Below are positions 39,996-53,500 of a stretch of DNA of 64,000 nucleotides, in pieces (position 1 is the first letter of the stretch; each line of letters begins with the position of its first letter). This DNA comes from Sclerurus mexicanus (Eukaryota > Chordata > Aves > Passeriformes > Furnariidae), in assembly GCA_013396755.1 (NCBI GenBank), contig VWZF01002844.1, forward strand, positions 1,936,055 to 2,000,054. Reading direction: 5' to 3'. The notes below the pieces were generated by a model, which worked only from the letters and a program-made list of their open reading frames with translations, had not been told where the DNA came from and ran no database searches. The translations under genes and the position numbers were made by a program.

Positions 39996-42082
39996 TCCCA
40001 GTACCTGTTGCTTCTATGACAGCTTTGCATGGCAGGGAATGGCACAGAGGGATGAGTAGTGTGACAGTAGGGTAGTGACACTGGGAATTGTAGTGGATGG
40101 TGGCTGTGAAGCGTGGTCCTATATTTCTATATGCTACATTGGCTGGCAGTCTATTTCCATCTTCAAACCCTAAAAGGAAGTTGGTAATAATTTATATTCA
40201 TTTTCTTTAAACACAGGCAAACTTGTTTGGCATGTTGTCCTAGGAGGTCATCTTCATTATTTCAGGAGTAGAACATCCCAGGTTGCTAAGGAATGAATTT
40301 AAAAACAAAAATAATTTCAACACTGATTGTTGTATTCTGAATGACAGAGTTAAAATTTTAGTCAGGTAAAAAAAAAAAAAATACGTAATATGCACCTGTG
40401 TTTTACAGTACCTGAATCAACATTTTTGGCAGAAAAATAAAAGCTATTCACAAAAGAGGCTTTATGTCTTCTATGAGTTTGTGCAGCACCTGTACAGCAG
40501 AGATGCTAAAAAAACAAAAAACAAACAAACAAAAAAGCCACAAAAACCCACTCAGAAACAAATTATTTTTTATAATAAGTTATTTTTCCTGGTGTTTTTG
40601 CAGTTCTTTTGTCCCATGTATTGTCTCAACTTTGAGTTTCAGAAAAAAAAAAAGCTACCATAGGCAATCCTTAAGGAGATGATGGCAACGCGAGCTGCCA
40701 GGGCATCACTGAGTCCTTGAGCACTTCCAGAAGCTGCTGTGATAAACAACACCAGGCCTGAAGCTGCTGCCATTTGAGTCATGTTTGGTGCAATGCCCCC
40801 ACAGCCATACAAATCCAATGCTGAGGAAGTTGACCCCAGGAACTCCAGTTCCCCCATCTGAAGGCAGCTTGTGCAGCAGACATAGCAGGACAACACCCAG
40901 AGCTGGTGGCAGAGAGGTGGTGGAGACTGCTGCCACAGTGGTCCCACACCACCACACTGTGACTAGATAGAGCAGCTCTATCTGGCAGGCCTCGTTGCCA
41001 CTCAGGGACTTGTCAGTGCCGCCTGTTTCTCTGCATGAAAGGAGATCTCCCTCTATACGGACAGTTCATTTTGGTCACGCTCTGCCTTCATTTATAATGG
41101 TAGCTGAAGCATATTTAAGATGCCACTTCACTCAAAGATGGAAATCTGCAATTAGGTTTCTTTAGTGACAACTATTACCACAGATCATGGTGATAGTAGA
41201 TGGAAATCCTTACCATTCCTATGGCATCACCAAATGACTCATGTTTATTTCCCCATTATGGCAGCAGAAACAGCAAAAAAGTAAATGCCTGGACATTTTA
41301 ATGGGCCTGGCATAGATAGCAATATATTTGTACTTGCATCTAGCTAATCTGCACTTGCTAGACTGCACACTTTATAATCTGCAACAGAAGTTGGCAGCCT
41401 TTCCACCTCTCATCTAAGATTTAATGGAAGGTACTGCAGTCTCCTATTAATAGCATCATTTCTCCTAGCTACAGCGCATGGGCTAGTGAGCATAGCATGA
41501 AGAATTGCCTTAGTACAGCGGCTCGAAAACATAGCATTGTCATAACTACCAAATCAGGGACGACAACATAAATGAGCTGAACACACCTTTTGACTGATTG
41601 CACATTTCCATTTGCTTATCTACGTGTTAGTTTGCAAATTTAATTATTTTCAAAGGAGTTTCTAATCATTACTGCAAATTAGTGATCTACTGTTGCATTA
41701 CACATTGTTAGACTGCCCTGACTAGTAGGAGCAGAATTAAATAGCAGAAAATAGTAGAAATTAAAATGGAAAAAGAAGTTAAGTTCTTATAACAAGTGTA
41801 ATATTACTGCACATTTTCTCGTCATTCAGAAATGATAAAAGTCAGGAACAGCCTACACCGTAAGGGCTCTTTTTAAGGAATAAATGCCCATATTTGTCAC
41901 TCTCCCTTGCCTTTATCCCCCACCAAAAAAAGCAGGGAATAATATATGCTATGGTGAATGTCAATGCTGACATAATCTATAGCACTTCTTAGATTAGGAA
42001 CCACCTGATCCTATCTTCCTTGGTTATCTGGTCTGTAGTCATTTGTCGATGCTGTCATGCCATGTTTTTAAGGCAACATTGG
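39996..42082. other. Unique non-coding stretch
   Basis: No gene is recognised. Around 40639-40970 locally higher GC keeps frames open on both strands (102 and 83 codons minus, 61 plus), none identifiable. An A/AC-rich patch lies at about 40508-40550. Confidence 0.5.
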
Positions 42083-42469
42083 TCAAATCAAAACCTTGCC
42101 AAGATCAAGTGGTCCTTGGTAATACATGATCAAGGCTGTAAGAAGTCCAGGAGTGTTTTGCAACAGAAATAATATCACATCAGGAGGGCTGGCTCTGGGG
42201 CACAAGTTAAGACCCAAGCCCTCTTGGCCAAGCCAGGAGACAAGAAGCTTTGCTATGTTCAAGTAGAGGTGAAAAGGGAAGGCAGCTGCCACCCTGAGCG
42301 CACCATGTTGTGGCTCACCACAGTGCCCATGACACCCTATAATCATGGTGCACTGGTTTAGGTGGGTCAGGTACCAAGCTGGGTCAGATACCAAGTTGAG
42401 ATTATCTTCAACCAAAGGTGAACCAGCTGGTCGCCCCAAATCACCAATGTAAACCATGCTGCCGCACAT
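42083..42469 (-). other. 128-codon open frame, unidentified
   Basis: A single uninterrupted minus-strand frame in a locally GC-richer block (about 42080-42500) bounded by AT-rich DNA. The translation is moderately hydrophobic in its C-terminal half and shows no domain I can name. It could be a fragment of an unrecognised repeat or old retrovirus-like element, a retrocopy, or chance. No terminal repeats, target duplication or poly(A) tail were found at the edges. Confidence 0.12.
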
Positions 42470-42974
42470 ACTTCACACTGTCACCACAGCCAGTCCCCTG
42501 TGGCAGGCACTTTTTTCAAAGGATTTTATAAAGTGTCCAAAGAAAACTTAGGACATTTTCCTCTCGTTTTTCATTTTAAACTGGATTTTAAGGCAAGTAA
42601 AGGTCAAAGAAAGGAGAATGAGTTTTCACGTCAAATTCAGCAAATGATTCATAAAATTAATTTTTGAAGTCACAAAAATAAACTCAAATTGTCTTAAAAA
42701 ACAAAGCACTGGATGTCCTTTCACTCTTTTTTTTTTTTTTATCTCATCTATTTATCTGGATCAATAGTAAAAGCATCTGAAGAAAGACCATCCAGGAAGG
42801 AAATTTTTAATAAAATACTTATTCCTATGGTGAGTGCTAACATGATTGAGGTGGGAATCATTGACGTTAGCAGCCAGTGTACATGGTGGAGAGAAGCTCC
42901 TGATGCAGATGAGAAACAGCTATGCATAGGGATGAGCTGAGCTGAACACACCTGAAGCTCAATCTGCAGTCCAT
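42470..42974. other. Unique non-coding stretch with T run
   Basis: No gene is seen. A 14-base T run lies at 42727-42740. Confidence 0.5.
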
Positions 42975-43062
42975 TCTGGTTATATTTAAAATTTATATTT
43001 TATATTAATATTTTAAATTAAATATTTATATTATCTGGTTATATTTATATATATTATATTCC
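42975..43062. repeat. AT-only tract with 59-bp duplication
   Basis: TCTGGTTATATTTA occurs at 42975-42988 and again at 43034-43047, with nearly pure A/T between them (many TATATT and TTTAAA palindromes). The spacing suggests a tandem duplication of a 59-bp AT-rich unit. Such DNA melts easily, but no function is evident. Confidence 0.8.
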
Positions 43063-44262
43063 TACTGTGCCCTACCTTGGCTTTGTCCTGACTTGATCAT
43101 GAGCAAGGTTCATGAGAAAAAATGTGGTCTTTGAACCAGGGAATCAGGTTCTGTCCTCACCAGGATTTCATCAAGGAAGACGTTGGGATAACCTCTTTTA
43201 CATTGCTGCATTCCATTTTCTGAGAGGCAAGAAAGGAGCCTCACCAAGGCAAACTGCTGATTTCTTCATCCACCACCATGTTTGTGTTCATTAGGCTCCA
43301 CTCATTGGTGGCCTAAGGCTGGTGGAGCTGAGGAGGATTCCTTTGGTAGAAAATGCTTTGATGACTAAATACAGGGAAAAAGCAGAGCAGATCATCATTT
43401 CTCCCTTTTCTAGAAAATAAAGCTAAACTGAATTTAATTTCATCTGTAAGAAAGCAATTAAGCATTGGGGTTTACAGGTGACGGAGTTCTCTAAGGCTGG
43501 AGACAAGCTGCATGGAAATATTTCTTGGTGGGTCCAGTTAAATTTAACCTGATTCTTCTGCAAGATTCAGAAATTATCTCGGATTCCTTTTTTTGAGGGA
43601 TGCAGCAGGCCAGCCTGGCTCCATGCACGCATTGTTTCCCAGCACCAGAGCCCTTTCCAGCTCTGGGAATCTGAGCCCTTTCCTGCATATCACTGGTTTA
43701 TGTTTCTTCTTCTGCATATTACACCAGATTAAAGAAATAGTCTGATGCTGCAGGATTTCCTGATGCAGCCACTCCATCCAGAGCAGAAGCAGTGTCAAGC
43801 CTGGAGTGCAAAATACTGTCTGAAAATTTGTATTGGTTTTATGCTATTGCTGGGGGCACTCTGGTTCCTCAATGTAAGTCCACAATACAAGTGACTGAGA
43901 AAGAAGCACAGTCTGACTTAATGCATTAGATAGTCAACAGAGGGCTACGGGTACAAATTAGGTGTCCTGACTAATCTACATTTTTCCGCAAACCATACAA
44001 AAAAGCCATGGAAGTTGATGACCTAGTTGCTTACATCTAATATGCTAATGCTAACATTATCTTTATCTCATGCTGAGATCCCATATCACTCCTGATGGAC
44101 TTGTATTTAAGTTGAGTTTTAAGGCGTCCTTTGATGGACAATCTATATTTCAATAAAAAGCATCCTTCTTAGCATGATCATTATAATACTTCAAAAAAAA
44201 AATCAGCCTCTGCTGATGTTTCACCCTATCCAATTTTCTTTGCTGTAGCCAGTTGTGCTTTG
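43063..44262. other. Unique non-coding stretch
   Basis: Nothing recognised. Minus frames of 65-74 codons at 43491-43798 are unidentifiable. Confidence 0.5.
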
Positions 44263-44435
44263 TCACAGAATCATAGAATAGTCTGGGTTGGAAGAGACCT
44301 TAAAGTTCATCTTGTTCCAATACCCCGCCACGCGAAAGAACACCTTCCACTAGACCAGGTTGCTCAAAGCTCTATCCAGCCTGGTCTTGAATACCTTAAG
44401 GGATGGGGCATCCGCAACTTCTCTAGTCTTCTGTT
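44263..44435 (-). mobile_element. CR1 LINE, 3' tail fragment
   Basis: TCACAGAATCATAGAATAG at the start is the reverse complement of the CR1 octamer end. It is followed by 'gggttggaagagaccttaaa', 'ccactagaccaggttgctc' and 'gggatggggcatccgcaac', the conserved tail blocks of a common avian CR1. Similarity fades after about 44435, although a weak match may continue to about 44485. Its sequence is closest to the copies at 57962 and 59076. Confidence 0.92.
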
Positions 44436-47400
44436 TTGGCATTGAATTGATTTTGCCTATGGAGGTGAAGAACTTTTCATCTTTTCTTACTGAGTAGCAC
44501 CCCATGTATTTCACACCAGTTAGTTGCATTGCTCAGTTCACGATGAGCACTCTGAGGCATGCTCCCAACTTTTTGCTATCCCACTCTCCCTCCCCCTTGC
44601 CACCCTGCAAAGGGATGGCACTTACCAGCTTTCATTTTATTCTCACATCTTTAGAACAGGATGGAAAATACTCAAGTAAATCAGCTCCAAGGCAGACCTT
44701 GTCCTAGGTACTGGGTATTTGTTCCTAAATGTCTAAATTCCAGATAGTGACATCAGATGGTCTCAGCAAAGAAGTTGTTTTCAGAGAGGATTTTACCTGA
44801 CCTGTTCCCAGCACCCTTCTCCAGACCTGTGAATGCTTCCAAGGGTGTGTGCTGCTCTCCCTTGATTTTGAAGGAGGCCAAGTGAAGGGCTGAATGCTCT
44901 GCCTGTGATTCCCTGACTGTGGCATACACTTTCTGCCTTCAGGAGCCATAACTACAGGTCCCTTACCACCAGATCACCTGACATAAACCCACGAGGTGTT
45001 CTGTGACTGTCCAGAGAGGCACATGTCCACAGGCTCTTGGAGATGTGGACATCAGGAGCACATGGCACAGCAGGTCACACAGCTTCCAATTTCTGTCCAT
45101 AGCCCCAAGCTACAGGTCAGGATAAAAGACCCATCCTGTGGGCTCTGCCATTGAGCATGAGAGACTCAAGGGATCACCAAGAACCCTAACAAAGTCCAGT
45201 CAGATGGTTTGTCACCATCTCCCTTCCCTGTGGCCTGTAACGCTGCCACAAGGAAGAATTGGTATGGGCTGTACCCTGGAGCTCCAGTCAGTGTGAAGCT
45301 ACTACCTCCTCCCTAGAACTTTGCTTCAAAAATTTTAATGTAATTTACCCTTGCTTTTATTTTTTTTCTCCTTTCATGCCTTTCAAATTATGTGCCTCAG
45401 CACTGGCTTATAGCATGTTAGTACTGCTATTAGGTAACTGCCTAATGAATCTCTAAAGGCTAAAAAGGCTTTCAAGAGACCTCATTTTGTTTACAGAGAT
45501 TGAGGGGCTGATCAGCTCTTCTGGAAAAACAAGATTTTTGGAAAAAAGGGTTCTATCAAGTTTACTTTATAATTTATTTGCTTTTTAAACAAAAATAAGC
45601 CTTTAAGTAAACTCACAAGTTGATACAGTGTGCGGCTTTCAGAGTGGTTTCTTTTCTTAATATTATTATTAAAGTGGAGAAAATTGACGCATTTTTACCT
45701 CAGCAACAGAGGTTGCTTTTCCTATAAATGTAGACATATTCTCCTATAAAGCCACAATTTCCAAGCTAAAAATTGTGTACTGATAAGGAATAAAAAAAAT
45801 ACAAATCATAATGCAAGGAGAACCAAGAGATTTATTAGTTCTGTAATCCACATTTCTGATGAATATGATGCATACCTTTCTGAGGTTCTATAACTGTCTT
45901 TTCCCCTGGTAATCTTGGGCTAATGCAAGCCTCTCCATCTAATAACAAAAATTAATAGCACATTTCTTTCAATTAGACATAGGAAAAATGCATTTCCAAA
46001 CCAAGCCACCACACAGAGTGCAACTTTTAAAAATGGAGACTGTGTGATCTTAATTCTTGCTCAATCAGTTTACATAAATTCAACTCAAAATACCAGCTAA
46101 TACTGGTCACCATTCTGCTCCTCCCTGAAAGTGCTATCAACAGAAGCACCGCACAGCAGAAGAGGGGGATGGACCATGAATTATCATAGGTTTCCAAACA
46201 AGGGCAGATTTGAAGTGCTGCCCTGTGTATGAATCTCTGGGGCTTGTTCCTGCTTTGCAGTTTCTCTTATTGAACATAGGAACTTTCCACAGCTTCACCT
46301 CACCAGATGAGTGAGATGCAGCAAGCTGGTTTTGTCCACATAGCAGCTAAGCAGAAAAACCAGTGAGGAAGCATAACACAAGCAGTTGGGACTAATATTT
46401 CCCCATTCACTCCTTCTGCCAAGAGACACTTAAAGAATCACTGAAAAATGGAAATTCACCTGCTTTTTCAGTTGAGACTTGACAGCAGATACATGCTGTG
46501 AAACAGTCTTTCTTGCCTACAGGAGGTACCCTGATAGTGCTCCACTTGTTCCCAAAAGTAGGATCCTGTTTCCATAAACCAGACCAGCAACTGCCTGTGG
46601 GTTTGCCACTGATTTCCATGGAAGCAGGATCGTTCTCCACCTAAACTATCTCTGCTCCGGGATTATCAGAGAAACAGTACTAATAAAGATTTCTCTGCAG
46701 TGATTTTGCTGTTACTGGTGTTAGTAGTGATTAATTTTGATTATTTCATGAAAGTACTGAATTATAGACAACTATATATAAGCTAAGGAGGTTAAATGAC
46801 CCCTGATAATTAACTACTGCTTTGAGAATCCTCCTGGTAGGGAAGAGATGGGGAGAAGAGGCAGGGTTTTTGTTTTGATAAATTAAAAGGGGATAAAGAA
46901 AAGGAAAAAGTATTGTTATTGCTGGTTTGCTAACTATAAGCATTTCAGTGTCTCTAGGCCTGTGTCACCATGAAGGATCAGCATTTGAGGCATTTGAGAG
47001 GGAAAAACATAGGACAGATTTAAAGCCTCAGATGAGTGAAACCTTGCAGGCACATGCTTAACCTTAAGCACACTCTTCTCTATAGGAAAGTGGCTGAGAA
47101 TTTTCTTTTAATCTCGTTGACATTTTCTAAATCCTATTGTCTTTGATGGAGCCCACAGGTATTACCTGAGAGCTTTGCTGAAGAGGCTTTGCCTTTCCAC
47201 AGCACTGCTGATTTTTGAACTTCTGCTAGTTCCACCAGCTCCCGTTGCCATTGCCCTTTCAGTATTTTTATTTATAGTTTCTCAGGTGAGAGGCCACAAC
47301 TAAATCAGATATTAATTGCTTTCTTTTCAGGTTACTTCATTTTGAAGTCTCAGATGCACTCCCCATAATTTTTCTAATACATACAGTAAACCATCCTTTC

Positions 47401-50003
47401 CACCTCTGATTTATTTTATATATCATTAATGTGTATATGCCTCCACAGCTGCATTATTCCTGCTCCATCTGAAAGGCAGCTCAGGGCTGATCTCAGCTGA
47501 AGAAAACCTAGATTCCCTCATGTCAGCAGGGGATAACTGAGGCTCCTGAACACCCAAAGCATTTCAAGAAGATGGTTGAAATCCACCCAGCAAGGATGCT
47601 GCTGGCACATTTCTTGCCAAGCAGAAAAGCACAGTGTTGAGTCCCAGAAGCTGATTTGCCTGTCTCTCTCTCTCCTGCCCATCTTGCCAGAACAAGGAAC
47701 CAGAGATTCCCACCTGGGTGACCTGGCCAGACACTTGCCTACTGGGGCCTTCCTGGTTTCCAACTCCCCATCAGTCCGCATGGCAGAGCTGTTGTAGTTA
47801 AGCCATATTTTCTATCATTTTTACTTCTGTTTCTTACAAAAGAAGCTGTATCATCAGAAGCAAAAGCAAAACCCTAGATATTGGAGCTCTAAAACTGTCC
47901 TTGAAAATATGGTTTTTCCAGCTTCACAAGTAGTAATGAGTTATGTTTTCATATCTGTATCCTAAGCCAACACTACTGAAAAAATATCATCAAAAGGATA
48001 GTGTGGCAGGGCTTTTCTGCCCACCACAATATTCCCCTTGTCTATGTGCTCAAATTATAGACACATACTATAGCACACAGAGTATCATTCAATTTAAAGA
48101 GAACAGTGACGGGGGAAAAGCTGACAAGAGAAAAACATGAGGGCAGTACACTAATGAACTCTCCTAAATCAGTGTGTGTAACCATCTAGCCTTTTCCAAG
48201 AGACAGCAATCAGCGCTCAGAAAAACAACTCATTGCAAAAGAGATGTCTCTTTTTACAGTTGTGGTTATTGCTCTGGCTGCATAGACATTGTGTGCAGTG
48301 TACTTAGAGATAACACCTGACACAATTTTTTTTTTCCTGTTAAAGGAAGTGTATTTTAGTCAATTGAATTGATTTATTCCTTTCCTTGCTTAAATAGGAA
48401 ACTGACATTTAATCAAGATTTCCCTGTCAACTCAGAGGCAAAGGAATGAACCATTTTATTGGTGTGCTTCTCCTTGTAATAGTTATTAGTATGCCTCAAC
48501 TTTGACTGTCCAGAACAAACTTTCCCGTATTACTATCTTTTTTTAAAAATTATTTTGCAGCAGTGAGCTGATTATATGTTTTAATTATAAAAAAAAACCC
48601 AAAACCTAGCAAACTCCAAAATACATATCAGTCTGTGGTGCATGTAGGAACTGTTTTTCATCCTTCATTTAGAGCAGAAAAAAATTATGCTGCAATAAGA
48701 ATTTCAGTAATTAATTGGTACAAGTGATTTTCACAAATATACTCCTGCTGTGAGACCTTTTGCCACAGATTAACTTTTACATCCACTTCAGCCAAAAAAA
48801 TAACAACTAACAAGCAGTTCAATAACCTCTCTCCCCACTCCACAAAGCTGTTCCTGCAATCAAACTTTTCCTTTTTCTACACCCAGCCATTGTGGGAAAC
48901 CAGAGCAGTTATGAAGACCTGAGATAAAACCTGATAGAGCATCAGTTCTAATTTTTGGTTTGTGTTCTTTGGAAAGATTTTGGCACGTCCCTCCAGTTTC
49001 TGATGGTGATTACTGATTTGTAATGGGACTTTGCTGTAAGATGCTGGCTCCTTTTTCATGTGGTTAAAATTGCTTCCTGGTATTTCTCAAAAGAGCACAA
49101 TGGGGATTAGAAATTGCTGCAACATCTTATTTGTAGAGACCTGCTGGTGAAGTGTCATTGTTCTGAAGTCATGCATGCCCTCTGCTCAAAAGCCAGATTC
49201 TCTATGTTGCATTGAAGAGACATCCACATGCCTGATCCCTGTGTGCAAGCAGAGTGTCCCCTTCCCACGGTCTACAGCTCAGTCCTGGCTGCAGAACACT
49301 GGGTTCAGTAAACCAGAGGACAAGCAACATCAGTCATGGACCATGTGCTCAAAGGGCAGCACATCTGCTCCTTTGGAGCACACAGGGTACACAGGTGACA
49401 TTCATCTTTATCATAAATATTGTAATAGTCTCTGCTTTTCTTAAGGTGTGATCTGCCAGAGAGAGGTGGAGGCTCTGGGGTGCTATTTTGGCAGGATGTC
49501 CTTTTCTAGGTTTTGAACTGCAGATTAAAGCTCAAAAATGTGAAGCAAGCAATGAAAAAGTCCAGAAAGCACTTGCTCATAAAAAAAACACCAACATACC
49601 AAAAGTAATTTTTAAAACCTTACTGAGCCACTCCCATTTGGATGTTTCAAGAGAACAACACTGACCTTCTGTTAAACCATGGCAGGGAAGAGATGGTCTC
49701 TTGACCTCCCACCTCTGCATTAGCACAGCCTGGAACATTCCCATGCTTCCAATGGAGCTAGTGTGTCTCTGTGGAGTCTTTTCTGTGCATTATCCAAAGG
49801 GCACAAATTTATATTCAGGGAAAAGAAATCTTTGGTGTAGCTACTAGTGGCACAAAAACTGATTAGTGATCTGATTTAAAAAAAAAAAAAAAGAAAATCA
49901 ATTGAAAGATTCAGATAACTTTTCAATGCTCTATATGTATTGTCAACAGTATATGTTTGTTTAAATTGTTTCAATACTTTTGATTTAGATTGTTGTAGGC
50001 TGG
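44436..50003. other. Unique non-coding stretch
   Basis: No exon, RNA gene or transposon is recognised. Slightly GC-richer patches at 44740-45300 and 47500-47800 carry open frames of up to 87 codons without known domains. A 15-base A run lies at about 49878-49892. Confidence 0.5.
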
Positions 50004-50091
50004 TTTTTCCCCTTCCCTTTCCTTTTTCTTTCTCTTTTCCTTTATTTACTCTCCTTTTCTCGTCCTTTCTTCTCTTTCACCTTAGTATGGT
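50004..50091 (+). repeat. Polypyrimidine tract
   Basis: About 88 bases of almost pure C and T, with only about four purine interruptions. Long polypyrimidine:polypurine DNA can form triplex (H-DNA). Inside a large intron it could also sit upstream of a 3' splice site, but no credible exon follows. Confidence 0.85.
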
Positions 50092-50350
50092 TTTACTTTT
50101 GTTGCTTGAATGGTAAGACTCTAAAAGCATTAGAAATTATACATGTTCTGAATTTTCTTCAAACAATGGCGTCTAGACTCAAATTAAAATACTCTCCTTT
50201 TCACATCCAGAAACATGGTCTCTGCAGCATGCATGTCAGATACGAGAAGATCTTCTCCTCTCTCATCACTACAGTTGCTATTCACCAATTTCCAGCAGTA
50301 CCAGGTTCAAGACAAGCAGAGGCAATGGTTGCTCACACGTGCTGCAGTTC

Positions 50351-50590
50351 AGCTACAGAAATCTGTGCCACAGGATGTCATAGATACCAAATGCATCAGG
50401 ACAAAGGTACTGAAGACTACTTGGAGCAAAAATGCCAATTCTGGCTCAGAATTCCTAATTTTTATATAATTGGAATCTGGGAGAGTACTGAGGATACATT
50501 TGCCTTGTCCTTATTTTCCTAGGCATCTGCTGTGGACCACAAAAAAAGGCAGAATATTGGACTAGATGGACTATCCTTGTGAAGGTTTTT
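50351..50590 (+). mobile_element. Ancient CR1 LINE, 3' relic
   Basis: Decayed but ordered blocks match the old CR1 3' end known from crocodilians and turtles: 'ccacaggatgtcatagatacc' (about 50369-50389), 'ggaatctgggagagtactg' then 'tttgccttgtccttattttc' (about 50472-50520), and the hallmark 'gaatattggactagatggac' (about 50551-50570). The 138-codon plus frame at 50106-50522 overlaps this relic by chance. The 5' limit may extend to about 50300. Confidence 0.7.
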
Positions 50591-50591
50591 T

Positions 50592-53500
50592 AATGTGTGG
50601 GTAGATAGGCAAAAATAAGAATTACAATTCTCAGAATATGAAATCTTGAGCTCCTGGCAGCAAGATCATTAAGGACGATGTTTCCCCAATGGCTTGCCAT
50701 GCTGTCCATCCATAACACTGTATGGAGAATTGCAGGATGTTTAGTTTTAATTCCAAATGTGAAAGAAAGCAAATATCAAACTCCTTCATGAAACAGAATT
50801 ACCATTGCCATCCAGCTGCATTAACTATTCATGCCTTTGGTGTGCAGAGAATTTTGTTTCACATTCCTTTAGTGTGCTGCTTTCCAAATTGTGCTAAATG
50901 TACCACAAGCACTACAGAAACAGCCTCAGAGCAGCATGCCTGCACTGCCCAAATATTTTAATGTTTTCTCTTCTGCTTGCCAACATCAACAGCATTGCCA
51001 GAACAAGCCCAGTTTGGTATACCTGCCCCAGGATCTGTCATTCCATACAGTTTCTCATTATGAAACAGCTAACCATGAAAGACCCCACATTGAATAAATG
51101 GACCTCATCTGATAGGGTAAATGAGACTGATCTGTGGTTTAAACAACATCTCAAGTCTACTTGCAGTCTTGGAGGATATCAGGATTGTCTCCTGACTACC
51201 AAAACAGGATAGGAAATGCATCACATTGAGTGGATAAGAGCATCTTCTCCAAGGATCATCCACAAGCAGCAGGTGCAGCAATGCAGGAGGAACCCCTTGA
51301 GAAATTTGAGGGAGCTGGAGATTTAGCTGGGACTTAATTCAATCTGATTTGAATTACTATCTTTCAGCTCTTTGTGAGATGTTTTGTAGCTTTCCTTGTG
51401 TGAGGCAGACATCTGAACCTTAAGAGAATGTTGGTAGAAGAGAACACTTTTCTTGAGAGATACAGATTTTCAGGAAATTTTCTGAAAAAAAGCTTTTGAA
51501 GAGACTGAAGTCTCCTATCTAAGGTTCACATTGCAGAAGTCCATGCTCTCAAGATGAACTTAACAGTGTGCCAGAGGTCTGACATGGGAGTGTCTTACTC
51601 TTGGCATAAAATGTCCATCCATAACTGACTTCTTTGCTGGGAACAGGAAGCAAAGTAAGCCAATTAATATGTGTTATGAGATGTTTATAGGAATTATTTC
51701 TAAACTACACTCTCTGGATGAAAAATATTTTTATCAGTACCAACTTATGAGACATTTGAACAATCAGTTGGACCAAAAAGGCTTGGCTCTGTGCAGTTTA
51801 ATCTGCTTATTTGACTCTCTGCATCCCCTTGGACATCTCTGGAAGGATGACAGCTGAGACCCTAAACAGATTCTGTTTTCAAGATCAACTTTCTTCTCTT
51901 TCTGTATGTAACACTAGCTCTGGTGTTTTCTTATCCTCTTGTTATTTGTCTTCCTTCCCTTTCTTCACTTGAAAGCCTTTCCCTCTAATCCTGTGAGCAG
52001 AAGGCTATTTTCCTTCTGGATAAATTGAAGTGTCTCCAGTCCATATCAGCTCCTCTTTCAGAGAAGCCACACATCACATGAATCTAACATTTCTTCTGCC
52101 AGAAGTTTGTTTTCAAAGTCCTGCTTGTTCCTTTTTTGCATTCAGGACTTGTAAAAAAGTCAGCTGCAGCCCTCTTATCCAGTTGTACTCATCCTGTGAG
52201 GCTGCTCTTTGTGTCACCAGTGGCAGCTAATGAAAAGCAGCCTTTCCTATGTGGGACTCAAACTGTCCATCATGATGACCACGGTTATCTGGTTTTTGGG
52301 GTTTTTTTTGTCATGCATTCAATTTGGAGTCACTTTCCAGAAGTGACTGCTGTTTTGTCAGCTTTCAGATAGTGTCTCAGGTTCTGGTATCCTTACCTGC
52401 TTGCTGTTTCTTCCAGGAGCAGCTGCTAGAACCATGCAGCCACATCTGTCCATTGGTTCTAGAATCCTTCCCCAAAATGGTGTATCTCGCTGTACGTGCT
52501 ATGCTCATACCTCAAGCCTTCTCATGCCAGAACCGTTAAAGTCCAATACTTTCATTACGCACTTCTAATGAAAGTGTGAAAATTTGCACCTGAGTCCTTG
52601 CAGGCAAGGAAAAGCTGTCCTTCATCACACCAGAGCCAACTGAGTGTTCATATAGACTGCAAGACTGCATCTTCTCTTCTGATCCTTCGGTCTTGGCTCT
52701 GCAGGCCTCGGGGACAGCGTACAACAATGTGGGCCCAGTAAGCTGTGTGTGAGCAAAGCTGTCAAACAGGGACTGATGGTTCTGCAACCTCTTTGTAAAC
52801 CGCACCTCAGACAGAGACACCTGAATTTTATCTCTTTCACAGAGTGCTTAAAACTGCATGTTCTCAATGTGCTTTCAGACTCACAGATGGACAAGTGTCA
52901 CTTCATCCTTCACACTTACACATGGTGTCCAGCTTTTGTGTTTGCTCACTGGATGTGGATTGTACATCCTGGCTTGTGGCTGTGTCCTCAGAAGCAGATG
53001 GGTTTCAGCCTTCTGCAAAGGGCCTTAAACCCATTAAAGTGAACATTGGCAAATAGTAGTTACAAATTTAAACCCCTCTGTGAATCTAGGCTTTAATTAT
53101 TGCACTCCTTTTGTGATTCACAAAGAAACAGGTGGCAAGACATTAATGTATGTGTTCCCTTCTCCCATAGATGCCTTACAACAATGGATTTATCACTATT
53201 GCCTTTTGTACCTATGATACCTTATATCTATCTTTGATGCCTTGATATCTGCCACTGAAGTTTGTCTGAGCATCCTGCCTTCTGCTGCTTCTGTCTGACT
53301 TTGCTTTTTGTCTGTAACTCAGTCCCTTTCCCTTTTTCCATATGGGGTTTTTTATTACCCTGTCATTAAAACCCTACTGAACTTTCCTGTTGTCCATTAG
53401 GCAACATGACTAGCTTTAGTTAATCCCCAGTAGATACTCAGGTCTATTTGCCCTAATTCTGTAATAAAAAGTCTACCTGATATTCTGACGCCATATAAAT

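Noticed and set aside
40639..40957. Alanine/glycine-rich minus frame resembling a membrane proteolipid
   Set aside because: The order of residues does not follow ATP synthase or V-ATPase c subunits; the likeness is only compositional.
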